The notes beneath the pieces are model-generated. The model was not told where the DNA came from, searched no databases, and saw only the letters and a list, made by a program, of their open reading frames with translations. Shown here one piece after another: positions 51,364-61,513 of a stretch of DNA of 64,000 nt. The translations under genes and the position numbers were made by a program. Within the stretch, counting starts at the first letter, position 1. The number at the start of each line of letters is the position of its first letter. Source of the stretch: Prunella strophiata (Eukaryota > Chordata > Aves > Passeriformes > Prunellidae); contig JAZBQD010000027.1 of the NCBI GenBank assembly GCA_036583965.1, forward strand, positions 7,417,187 through 7,481,186. The letters run 5' to 3'.

Positions 51364-53010
51364 TTAATTTGGAAGGCTTGGGCTAATGGAGGAATAAGAT
51401 GATGATATTTTGGGTGAGTTAAAGCAAACATTACAGTCTTGTATGGAAAGGAAGAATTTATAAGATGTAAGGGTCTTCTTGCTCATTTTGGGAAGTTCTC
51501 CAGGAATATCTGTTCCACTATTCTGTAGCCCTGGAAGTGTCTGGACCTGCTGCTGGACTTGTAACACAGGACTGAAGTTACTGGTCCTGTGCTGTTGAAG
51601 TCCCAATGTTCCACAGGTTCTTCTGTTCCAGTTTTGCTTTTTCTACACTAATGGCAGATAAACTGAGAACATTGTTCTCCAGGACTTGATTATTTTGTTT
51701 CCCACCATCCAGCTTCCAGTTTGAATTTACTCATGAGCAGCAGTCTATTTATTTTGTTCTTGAGTTTCTGCCATGTTTGAGCAGCTTTTTTTCCCTGTCT
51801 CTGAAGAGTTTATGAGAGATCATATCCACTTTACCTTTGCTAGGCTGACCTGTCTTTTAAATTTTTCTTGGGAGATACACTCAGCAATTCATCTGCTGTT
51901 ATCCTACTCAGTGTCTCCTGCACTTGCCTGATCTTTCTCCATCAGTGATGCTTTTGTGCTGGGTTTTATCTTGGGTGGTAACAGTACATTTTACAGAGAC
52001 ATTATCTTTCCAGAAGTGCCTTTCTCTAGAAATATCTTCATGGCTTTGTCATGCTGAGGGCTCATAATTCAGCTGCAATCAATGCCTCTGCCTGAGGTTG
52101 TTATCCTTCCTTTGAGTTAATGTATAGCAGACTTCCTATCACTGTAGGAACTTGCTGTCAAACTTAATCTCACCTCCATTATTCCACTTCTGAAAGTCAT
52201 CTGGAGGGATCTCTACTTCCCATCTGATATTTCTCTGTTGCCACATCATACTGATATTACCTCCCAGTATGGTGCCATTAGTTTGTCTCTTTAGAGTCTG
52301 TCCTTAACCAGTGCATAAATGAAAACTGCCTTTGCTTTTATGTAGATTTTTACCCATTCTAAAACTGTAAACATTTAATGAAGCCTCAAATTGTCCCAGT
52401 GGAGCAGGTAGTTTTCCTTCCAGTAAATGACTGATAGTTCTCAGAAATAGGGAGCTGGTGACTTGTTCAGCATCACACCTTGAGTCAGAAATGAGCACTG
52501 ATGACACAATCCCAAGTCCTCTGTTCAAAAAGTCAAATAACACTGTCTGCTCTTGATCAGAAAACCATCCAAAGGCTTTTATAAAATGGGGAATGTCACT
52601 GCAAACTTGAGGCTGGGATCTGGAAAGCCACCTGGAAGAGAAATTTAATGGGAGCTGCATTTTCAAAGCTTCAAATAGTGACATTTTAGCCATTTTTTGA
52701 TGGATCTGATTTCTGGGGTACTGTACATGCACTTCCCCATGGTGCTGTTGCAATATCAGACTGAGCTTTACCATTATTTTTCTTTACATATTTATTAAAC
52801 ATGAATAGCTCAGGTGAGCTGATGGTATGTAAAGCCACACTCAGCTGTATTTGCTTGCCTTGAGGACTCGTGGCAAGATTCATTTTGAACTTTCCAACTC
52901 TTGAGGTCCATGCGTGATATCCCTGAAAAAAAAGCCCACCCCGAATATTCAAGTTGCTCCTGATGCCCCCAATTCTAGTTGCTGTTGTCGTGTTTATTGT
53001 GCAGGTTAAT
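51364..53010 (-). pseudogene. Unidentified decayed protein-coding relic (possible β-rich protein)
   Basis: Read 5' to 3' on the minus strand, protein-like sequence continues over about 1.6 kb but is broken. Segment A (to about 52770) includes TATRIGGIRSNLNIRGG, WTSRVGKFKMNLATSP and LSVALHTISSPEL. After a frame change near 52770, segment B runs from 52774 (LSLILQQHHGEVHVQYPRN, FIKAFGWFSDQEQ, LEGKLPAPLGQFEASLNVYS). It passes an in-frame TAA at 52304-52306 and continues in the same frame with GGNISMMWQQRNIRWEVEIP and DDFQKWNNGGEIKFDSKF to a TGA at 52139-52141. Further fragments (FWKDNVSVKCTVTTQDKTQ, AAQTWQKLKNKINRL, SAISVEKAKLEQKNLWNIG) follow in shifting frames. I do not recognise the parent protein. 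The alternating amphipathic strands make a large lipid-transfer-type protein one guess. Chance open frames of this size do occur here, so confidence is modest. Confidence 0.4.
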
Positions 53011-53340
53011 CTCGGAGCACGGAGTGAGTGTGAGTTTAAGCAATAACGTGGAGTGAAATCTCCGCAGTGCCCGAGTTAGGAGGGAGCGCATTCCTGAGAA
53101 AGCGAGCGCTAAGCTCCGCATCCGGCTGTGTAACCTGGCACCTCCCCTGGAGCCGGGATTAGTCTAATTCCCTCTGCTGCCTCAGCACCGCCTGGCCTTG
53201 CTTCACTCCCCCGGCATCCCAAACACCATCCCCGTTCCCACAGAAGTCGCCACTTTGGGATTTGCAGAGTTTTACCTGCCCATCCTCTGCATGCAGCCGC
53301 CCTCCTGCCTCCGAGCCAGGGAGGAAGCTCCAGCTGAAAG
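53010..53340. promoter_or_regulatory. Small CpG-rich patch
   Basis: This 330-bp block is clearly richer in G+C and CpG than the surrounding AT-rich sequence (CTCGGAGCACGG, AACGTGGAG, AAGCGAGCGCTAAGC, GCATCCGGC, GCAGCCGCC). It lies between the possible relic on the minus strand and the A/C tract. It could be a distal regulatory element or the promoter of a non-coding or former gene. No start codon, TATA box or recognisable exon is assigned. Confidence 0.3.
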
Positions 53341-53357
53341 CTTCTTAACTTAAAAAG

Positions 53358-53636
53358 AAAAAAACCAAAAACCCAACCCCCCAAAAAATCCCAAAACAAC
53401 AAACAAACAACAACAACAAAAAAAAAACCCAACCCCCCAAAAAATCCCCAAAACAAACAAACAAACAAAACCCCAAAAAAACCCCCAAAACAAAACAAAA
53501 ACAAAAAACCCCACAAAAACCACAACAGCTACAACAAACCAACGAAAAACCAACAAAACAACAAACAAACAAACAAAAACCCCAAAAAAACCAAAACCAA
53601 ACAAAAACCCCCCAAAAAAGCCCAGCAAAAAAACCC
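53358..53636. repeat. A/C-only low-complexity tract
   Basis: Of 279 bases only seven are G or T (T at 53389, 53445 and 53530; G at 53528, 53544, 53620 and 53625). The rest is irregular runs of A and C such as CCCCAAAAAAACCCCC and AAACAAACAAACAAA. The minus strand is therefore a G/T tract with G-runs of 3-6. Open frames on the minus strand rich in Phe, Gly, Val and Cys are by-products of this composition. Confidence 0.95.
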
Positions 53637-56600
53637 TCCACCAAATAACCTGGGCAAATTGCCTTTTGTTGTTTGTTTTGGGTACAGGGTAAGTCTATAC
53701 CAGCTGCAGCACAAAGGTTGAGAAGAGCATTTAGCCCCAGACAGGATAATCTTTTGATGACAAAGGTTCAAATTTGCAATTAAATTGCTGCAGTTTAGCA
53801 AACCATAGCTTTGTGTTTGTGTGTGAGAGCAATTGCTCTACAGTGGCTGCAAACCTGAACCCTCTCTCTGTGAGCCAAGAGCAGCCAAACTCCTTCAGGG
53901 TTTTGCTGTGGAAGGGCACAGAAGGGGAGTCACTTTGGTTCCCACATGGCCAGAACAGGAGTCTGAGCGCTGCTGTGGCTGAGCTGGATGCCAAGGTTTA
54001 GAGTGAATCGTTTTGCAGGGTTTCTGCTGTCAAAAAGTGGGGTTTTTTTCTCTCATTTCCCATTGTTTCACTTGCAACAGAAAAACCCCAAATTAGCTGT
54101 GTGGGAATGCACAGAATCACGTAGCTGTGCTGGTTCACAGGTCCGAGGGCAACAAAAATCTAGACAAGAGGGTGCATCTTTTGTTTTTTATCTGTGGATC
54201 ACAGTCCAAAGGCACAATCGAATCCTGAAGCCCCAGTCTGAGGCTCTTGTTGTGTGCACTGATCTGTGCATGTGCTCCATGGTTCTGGCCAGCCCTCGGC
54301 GTGGGACGTGCTGCAGAGAGGCTCTGAATTCCTATTAGAGACAATGGGAACCTTTCCAATGGGTCACAAACCAAGCCTACAGGGAAGGAATCTGCCCTCT
54401 GCACAGTAGCAGCTCTGTTGCTCAAGCTCAGGGCGTGCATAGCCAGTGTGAGGTGGCCTTGAGAGGAAGTTTCTTTGGTGAGATGTCCTAGTATGGGCTG
54501 TTTGCATAGCTGGACATTGTAAAGAGGATTTCTCAGGAGCAGCTTTTAATCTCTGCCGAAGTGGAGTTGTGCAAACACCGTTCTGACATCAGTCATGCCG
54601 ATGGCACGTGTACACAGAGTAGCAGTCACTCCTTAAATATGGGAATCACAAATACGTGTTGACAGAAAAATATATTTAAGCAGTGTGCAGTGCGTGCTGT
54701 AATAAGGAAACCAGCCATTGTGTTCCACAGAGCTGCATGCTTTAAATGCCTAACAGTAGAGAACAACCCAAAGTGAATCACAGTAATAGAAAAGGAAGTG
54801 TTTACATCTCTCAAAATCTTCTGTACAATAATCATTCCTTCTTTACAAATTCGATTTTGGCAAATTTGAATCCAAATGAGATGAAGTTTGAAACGCAGGC
54901 TTTCACGGCAAGGTACAGCTCGGTGTGTAATCTTTTGCAGGTGGCTGTTATTCATTTATTGTTTGTATTTCCATATTGCTTAGCAACCCCTGTCCTGGAC
55001 CAGGACCTCGCTGCTGTGAGGGCTCTGCTAACACTGGTGGAATGGATGGCTGCTGCCTGGGAGAATGCACTGTTTTGTAGGGAAGCCAAAAGTAAACTAA
55101 TGGTTTCTCATTCTGTCCTCTCCGAATGAGAAGTGATGAGGCCCAGCTGATATTTAGCCATGGGATTATAACTCTTGAATTACTGAGTCAACACAAATAT
55201 TTGGGGGCCCTGTCAAGCACTTAGGCTCAAGTGGGTGCAGTTTTCCCAGGTTTTGTGTCCTGATGGCCAAAGCAGGGAGCTCAGGCTCTGAGCGGGGGGC
55301 AGGCTGGATTGCTGAGTTGCTCAGGTGAGCAAAGTAACCACTCCTGCTTTGTGCATCCCTGCAATTAAAGAGGAGCAGCCTACCCTGCACTGCTGAGCAC
55401 TTACTGATCCCTCCTCTGCCAGTGGCACAGCACCTGGAGCCCTCAGACAGCCACTGCACACTCTGTGCTCTGGCTCAGGACGTTATGTAAGTCAACATTT
55501 GCAGAGCTGTGCCCTGAGTCCTCGTCTCACCTCTGAGGCAGAGATGTCCTGATGTTTCAAGGGTTTGTAGAAAGCAGTAATATCTCTGTTTGAGAGCTGG
55601 AAAGTTGGAAAAAGTAGACTAACTTTTAGTCTCTAAGTCCTTTCATCAGCAAATTCCACACGGGCTCCAGGCACAGCTGTGCCTGAGCACTCTGGAGCAG
55701 GGATTTGCTCTGCAGAGCAGAGCAGCCACTGATCACTGGCAGCTTGTGTTTGATAACTGTGGCCAAGCTCTTAAATAGTGAAGTTCATGCCTGTGCTTCA
55801 AACTCCCCCCTCGCCCTGCAGCAGCCCTGCCTGCCTTGGACAGTGGACAGGATGCAGTGCAGCCCCTCTTTAGACATGGAACCTGATTGGAAGGGAGTTT
55901 GGGTGCTAAACTGGTAAAAACTAAAACTTGAATGGCATTTAAATACTCCCAGATCCTTTGGAGCTGTTTCTGGTGCTGTACTAGGGTGTGCTTGGCTCAG
56001 GAGTGCTGAGAATAACATTCTGCTCAGTGACAGTGCCCAGATTCCACCCAGGGCCAGGCCATGGCCAGGGCTGTGCACAGCTGTCCCAGGATGTTGGTGG
56101 TGTGTTTTAATAGCAGATCCTTGTGCCCAGAGGTCACACAGGGAAACCATGTGAAAAGCCTTTGCATCAAGAGGTTAAAAACAACTTATTTTCATTCTGG
56201 ACTCCAGCCAAAGCTACCCAGCTGTTTAGCTGAGTCTGGGAGCTGACAGACCAAAAAAAAGGGTGCACTCAATTAAAATGTCACTCTCTGGAGAGACAGA
56301 GAGAGAGAAGGGGGTAGCTGTCAGTGAAACCAAAGTGATGCAGGCCTGACTGCAGGAAATGGTTTGGGAGAGTGGCCCAAGTGTGAACACTGTGGGCATG
56401 TGCTCAGTTTCCCCCCAGGTGCCCTGGGAGATGAGACAAACCTTGCTGTGATGTACTGGTGGGTGCTGGGGTGCTCGTGCCAGCAAAGGACCCCCTAAGC
56501 TTTAGTTGCTGGAGTTGTGTGGCTGCAGAGTCACCAACTGAACTTTACATTGGTGACTAAGGATGACAAATACCTCTTGTAGAATTCACCTTTGGTACAG

Positions 56601-59600
56601 GGAAGCAGTGGCAAGCAAAACATTTTCTTAAATGTTCCCTTTATGTTGGTTCCCAAAGCCATGAGCTTCTACATTTTGTTTCTCATGATGTGGTACTGAT
56701 TGACTTGTCTGTGACTGACATTTTGTACACAGCACTTCTGAATTTCTAAATAGTGTCCTGCTCACAGGTCAATTATTGCTCTGTAAATGACAAATATTTG
56801 GACGCTGAATGCAGTGGCCCATGCTCTACTTTGAGTCTGCTCCAACATTATCCTCCTTTCCTCCTTTCTGCCCACAAAACTCACATTGCTGCACGGGAGC
56901 ACGTTTTGTTGTGTACTTCCCCTTTCAGTGCTTTAACAAGTTGAGCAAACTTGCTGAGCAAACTCTCTGGCCAAATACAAAGAAATTCATCTTTAAACTT
57001 TCCCAGCAGAAAGATGGAAACTGGTGAAATATCCTCTTGGATCAGCCTCCCCTGTCAACAGATGGTTCTGCTGAGAACTTTCCAATGCCCAGCTCCTTCA
57101 GCAGCTTTTTCACAAGTGCTGTCCTAAGAAAATGACATCTTCTTAACCTTGACATCATTGCCAGTAGGTTGAAAATCCAAACCACCTATTTTTTTGAGTT
57201 TGTCTGACTTTGTTCTACCTGACATGACACTGATAGTGTTATGTTTGGCTGGGATGCAAATGAAATGGTGTCATGTGCAAGCCAGTCCAAAAGGTCAAAG
57301 GAAGGAAAGTTTAATATCAGTTTAGGGGAAAAAAACCCAACAAACATAATTTAATTTTCTATCTTTATAGGCCTTCAAATCATCCATGATAGTGATGTAA
57401 ACCAGCAGACATCAATCTTTTTCCTAATAAAAAGAAGCATAGGTTGTCAAAAGTAATTTACCTCTTAAAGGATCCTGAAGTGTGAAAACATAAGTACTTT
57501 ACACAGGAATAGAGATGAACAAAAGGTAGGAAATACTTTTCATAGATGCCTGGTGAAGTCTGATTATTTGTGGCCTCATCAGATTTTTTTAATGAGAAAA
57601 GAAGGGTAATTTCAAGCTCCAAATCCAACTTAGCTGTGAAATGAGGCAAAAAAAAAAAAAAAAAAAAAAAAAAAAGAAAAAGAAGTTTTCTCTATCTTTC
57701 TGAATTAAGAGGGGAATTTATCTTCCTGTAAAACAATCTGAAAGTGGTGCTTATTCTGTGCTTGTGTGCTCACAGCTCACAAAACCCTTTCACAAAAGAA
57801 TTTGCCTTCCTTTCACCAGTGACCTGGAAATGGAGAAGTTGTGTGGCAAAGGTTTCTGAAACTCGTTGCCTTGGTTGTTTCCAGAGCTATGAATCCTATT
57901 CCTCCTTCCTCCCAATGTAGTTTCCTGTCCATTGGAAAAATCTGTTCTGTTATACACATCACTCTTCTACCCTACCTGAAATGCTAAGTTAAAGCAAATT
58001 TCTGTTTGCTTGCCAATTTGGTTTTTGGTTTGGGTTTTTTCAGTAGTATTATTTTCATTATTGGAAATTAAAGTATTAGCCCCAGGTTTAAAGTTTTTTC
58101 CCCAACAAACTTCCATTCTGCCCAAAGCTTTCCCCTATTGTAAGACTAAAACAATCCCCATGAACTTTCAGTTACTGCAATTTGTGGAGATTTTCTGTTT
58201 TTCTGCACATTTGGAATTGCCAGGGACAGACATTTCTGCCTTTGTGTGTACAAGAGCAAAGGACAGGAGTCAGAAGCTGATCTGCCTAATGCCATCTGAC
58301 AATGGGTGTGTGAGTTTTACAGCACTGAAATCAGTGAACTGTTCAAAGTTGTTGCACCAGTTTAGGGTTTACAAAGCCAAAAGAGACTTGTGGAAGCTGG
58401 GACAAGCCTCCCAAAGAGATCTGCCCAGCTCTGCCTCCCTGGGGTTGGCACCTCTCAGCTGTGGCCAGGTCTGGGGCAGGGGGAGTGGGGGAGGAAGGGA
58501 GCTGTGGCTCTGGCTGCTCTGTGGTGCCAGCTTTGCCCTGCTGCTGGTCACATCTTCCAGGGTGGTGCTTTGCACTCTGGTGCTGTGAGTTGGGGCAGAT
58601 TTGCCTGATGTGGGGAGCAGAGGCTCTCCTGTTTACAGCTGTGGGATTAAATATGACTTTCCTCAACACCTTTCCCAGACATCAGCTGAGGTAACACCTC
58701 TGTCCTGCACAGCTCTGTGCCCTCATGTGCTGCTGGGAAAACACACTAACAGTGGTTTGCTCGTGTAGAGAAAAACTTTTTTGCCTTTCATTCTCTGTGT
58801 GGCCTTTTGATATTAATAGCTGACAGATTTCCACTTTGCATTTTTTATCTGCTTTGTATATGCCATTTGTTATCTCTTTTGTATATGACAACAGTGTAAG
58901 GCTTTTGTTGTACAAATTTTTAATAAAAAAAAAGCCAAAATATTTGAAAGCTAAAGCGGATATTACTTTTCCCATGGAGTATGCAACCTTCTTTTGATAG
59001 CCCAGACCTTTGACAAAGTGTGTTGTAAGCCAGGCACTGAATTCAGAAAGTATTTAAATGTTTGGTGGTGGGTCTGGTTTTGTAACAGATGAGCATTTTA
59101 CTCTCAGAAGAGTAAACAGTTAGTAAACATAGTGAGATACATTTATAATTACAGATAGTGCTGGCACATGACATTCAGCCTTTGATTCAGTCCTGAGCTC
59201 TTTCAGAGCCCCCTTTTTGGGGCTGGTGTCTGGTGGCTTCCTCCTGTCAGAGGGGTTGAGGGGCAGATGGGGCATGGGAGGTGTGCAGGTGTGGCTGTGG
59301 GGTGACACAGAAGGGAAGCCCAGCCTTTATCCCAGATCCTGGTGGGCTGGGGGCTGAGCAAACACCTCCTGCCAGAGGTTCTGCATCTGCTTGTGGGGTA
59401 GGGCCCGAGAGGCAGAGGAAGGAAGCTCCTCCAGCAGGAAGGGACAGGGTTAGTTATCTGGGATCAAAGCCCTCAGTGGCAGTGCCAGCAGTGCCAGCCA
59501 AAGCCCTGGCACCTCCTCAGAGGTCTCCTGATAGTTTGGAGAGGCTTTGAAGGTGGAGGCAGGACCCCAGTGTTTGATGCTGTGAGAAAGGGCAGCCCAG

Positions 59601-60591
59601 CAGGCGTGGCTGAGCCCTGAACTCTGGTGAACTCCTCTTTCTCACTCTGATGTTTGTCTTAGAGGCCCTGGGCTAGAACATTGCTGTGGCTTTTCACCTC
59701 CTGGCCTGCAGCCCATCGAGATGCTGCTGCCTCCCCTTGCATCACTGAGCCTTGTTATGAATGACTGGAGAAAGTGCCATTACAGATCTGCTGCTGGGGG
59801 CACTCCCCAAAACAACCCACAACAACACCCTGTGTCTAAAAAAAACCAGGCACTGCAGGAATTCACAGAGCCCTTGGTGTGCTGATGTTACAGCAAGATT
59901 TGGTGCTGCACATGACCCACTTACAGCCTGGGAATGTTTTCAGCTTTGCTTTTTTTCACCTAGAGATCCTCGCTTTCCCCTGTGCTGTCCATTTTTAAAA
60001 AGGAAAGAAAATAAAAAGACACAAAGAGAAGGCTTCTCTATAGCTGTGGCTTTCATCCTTGCATAAATTCCCTCTGTCATTATGATTTTCACATTGGCCT
60101 GCTCTTGCATGTCTTTGTTACTTTGCCTTTCTGTGGGATATTCCCAGTTCTCACACTCCCTGCCTTTAGCAGCTGGGGTGAATCTAATGCACACCCATCT
60201 TTGTGCACCCCTTTCCCTGTTTCCTTAAAATAAAGTGCCTTTATTTTATAGACAGAAAATAACAAACAGGAAGGAAGTAATGAACTTGAAAGGGAAGTGT
60301 TGAAACTGCTCACAGTGAGAGTTTTTCCAGTGGTGTGGCTCAGGCTGAGCCACGGTGACAGGAAGGACCTGCCAGGGGGAGAGCTAGAAAGTGATCCTGC
60401 TTTGTAAACAAACTGCTGAAACTCCTCCTGCCAGGTGTTTATGCCCTCTGTGACAGACAGGCATTGCCACACAGCCCTTGGCACTGATCAGAAGATCTGG
60501 ATCTGATCAGATCAGATCCCAGCTGGGCTCTGGCAAGGCTGGGAGGGAGCAGAGCTTGGTGTGCTGAGAGGCACTTGCTGAGTGCATTGAG
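53637..60591. other. Gene-free stretch before the E-box minisatellite
   Basis: It holds an A28 tract at 57648-57675 and a short (GA)n at about 56290. The longest frame (58010-58588, 192 codons, +) has a biased Leu/Val/Phe composition and no recognisable domain. No gene is supported. Confidence 0.55.
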
Positions 60592-61513
60592 GGCTTCAGC
60601 TGGGTGTGCTGGGCTTCAGCTGGGTGTGCTGAGTATATCCAGAGCTTCACCTGGGTGTGCTGAGTATATCCAGAGCTTCACCTGGGTGTGCTGAGCTCCA
60701 CCTGGGTGTGCTGAGCACATCCAGAGCCTCACCTGGGTGTGCTGAGTATATCCAGAGCTTCACCTGGGTGTGCTGAGTGTATCCAGAGCCTCACCTGGGT
60801 GTGCTGAGCTTCACCTGGATGTGCTGAGTATATCCAGAGCTTCACCTGGGTGTGCTGAGCTTCACCTGGATGTGCTGAGTGCATCCAGAGCTTCACCTGG
60901 GTGTGCTGAGCTCCACCTGGGTGTGCTGAGCACATCCAGAGCCTCACCTGGGTGTGCTGAGTATATCCAGAGCCTCACCTGGGTGTGCTGAGTATATCCA
61001 GAGCCTCACCTGGGTGTGCTGAGTATATCCAGAGCTTCACCTGGGTGTGCTGAGTGTCTCCAGAGCTTCACCTGGGTGTGCTGATCTTCACCTGGGTGTG
61101 CTGAGTATATCCAGAGCCTCACCTGGGTGTGCTGAGTATATCCAGAGCTTCACCTGGGTGTGCTGAGCTCCACCTGGGTGTGCTGAGTATATCCAGATCT
61201 TCACCTGGGTGTGCTGAGTGTATCCAGAGCCTCACCTGGGTGTGCTGAGCTTCACCTGGGTGTGCTGAGTGTCTCCAGAGCTTCACCTGGGTGTGCTGAG
61301 CTTCACCTGGGTGTGCTGAGTGTCTCCAGAGCTTCACCTGGGTGTGCTGAGCTCATCCAGAGCTTCACCTGGGTGTGCTGAGCTTCACCTGGATGTGCTG
61401 AGTGCATCCAGAGCTTCACCAGGGTGAGCTGAGCACATCCAGAGCCTCACCTGGGTGTGTTGAGCTTCACCTGGCTGTGCTGAGCACATCCAGAGCTTCA
61501 CCTGGGTGTGCTG
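60592..61513 (+). repeat. Minisatellite with 20- and 31-nt units, each carrying CACCTG
   Basis: About 920 bp alternates a 20-nt unit, AGCTTCACCTGGGTGTGCTG, with a 31-nt form that adds an 11-nt spacer such as AGTATATCCAG, AGCACATCCAG or AGTGTCTCCAG. I count 31 copies of CACCTG. The first two units have CAGCTG instead, and one late unit has CACCAG. The order of long and short units is irregular and point differences are few, which suggests recent or ongoing expansion. No gene is adjacent. Open frames over the array are artefacts of the repeat. Confidence 0.95.

Noticed and set aside
53440..53500. CCCCAAAA-type runs resembling interstitial telomere repeats
   Set aside because: The runs are irregular in length and are not the vertebrate TTAGGG repeat; treated as low-complexity sequence.
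53109..53801. Phe/Gly/Val/Cys-rich minus-strand frames resembling membrane proteins
   Set aside because: They are produced by the A/C-only tract. Overlapping frames show the same composition and there is no start context or conserved motif.
58010..58588. 192-codon + frame with hydrophobic ends
   Set aside because: Biased composition, overlapping open frames in other phases and no motif; treated as chance.
60500..60520. Near-palindromic GATC-rich string (GGATCTGATCAGATC)
   Set aside because: A short local repeat of GATC/TGATCA with no partner or context that suggests function.
60592..61513. CRISPR-like alternation of repeats and spacers
   Set aside because: The spacers are nearly identical to one another and the context is a vertebrate genome; this is a minisatellite.
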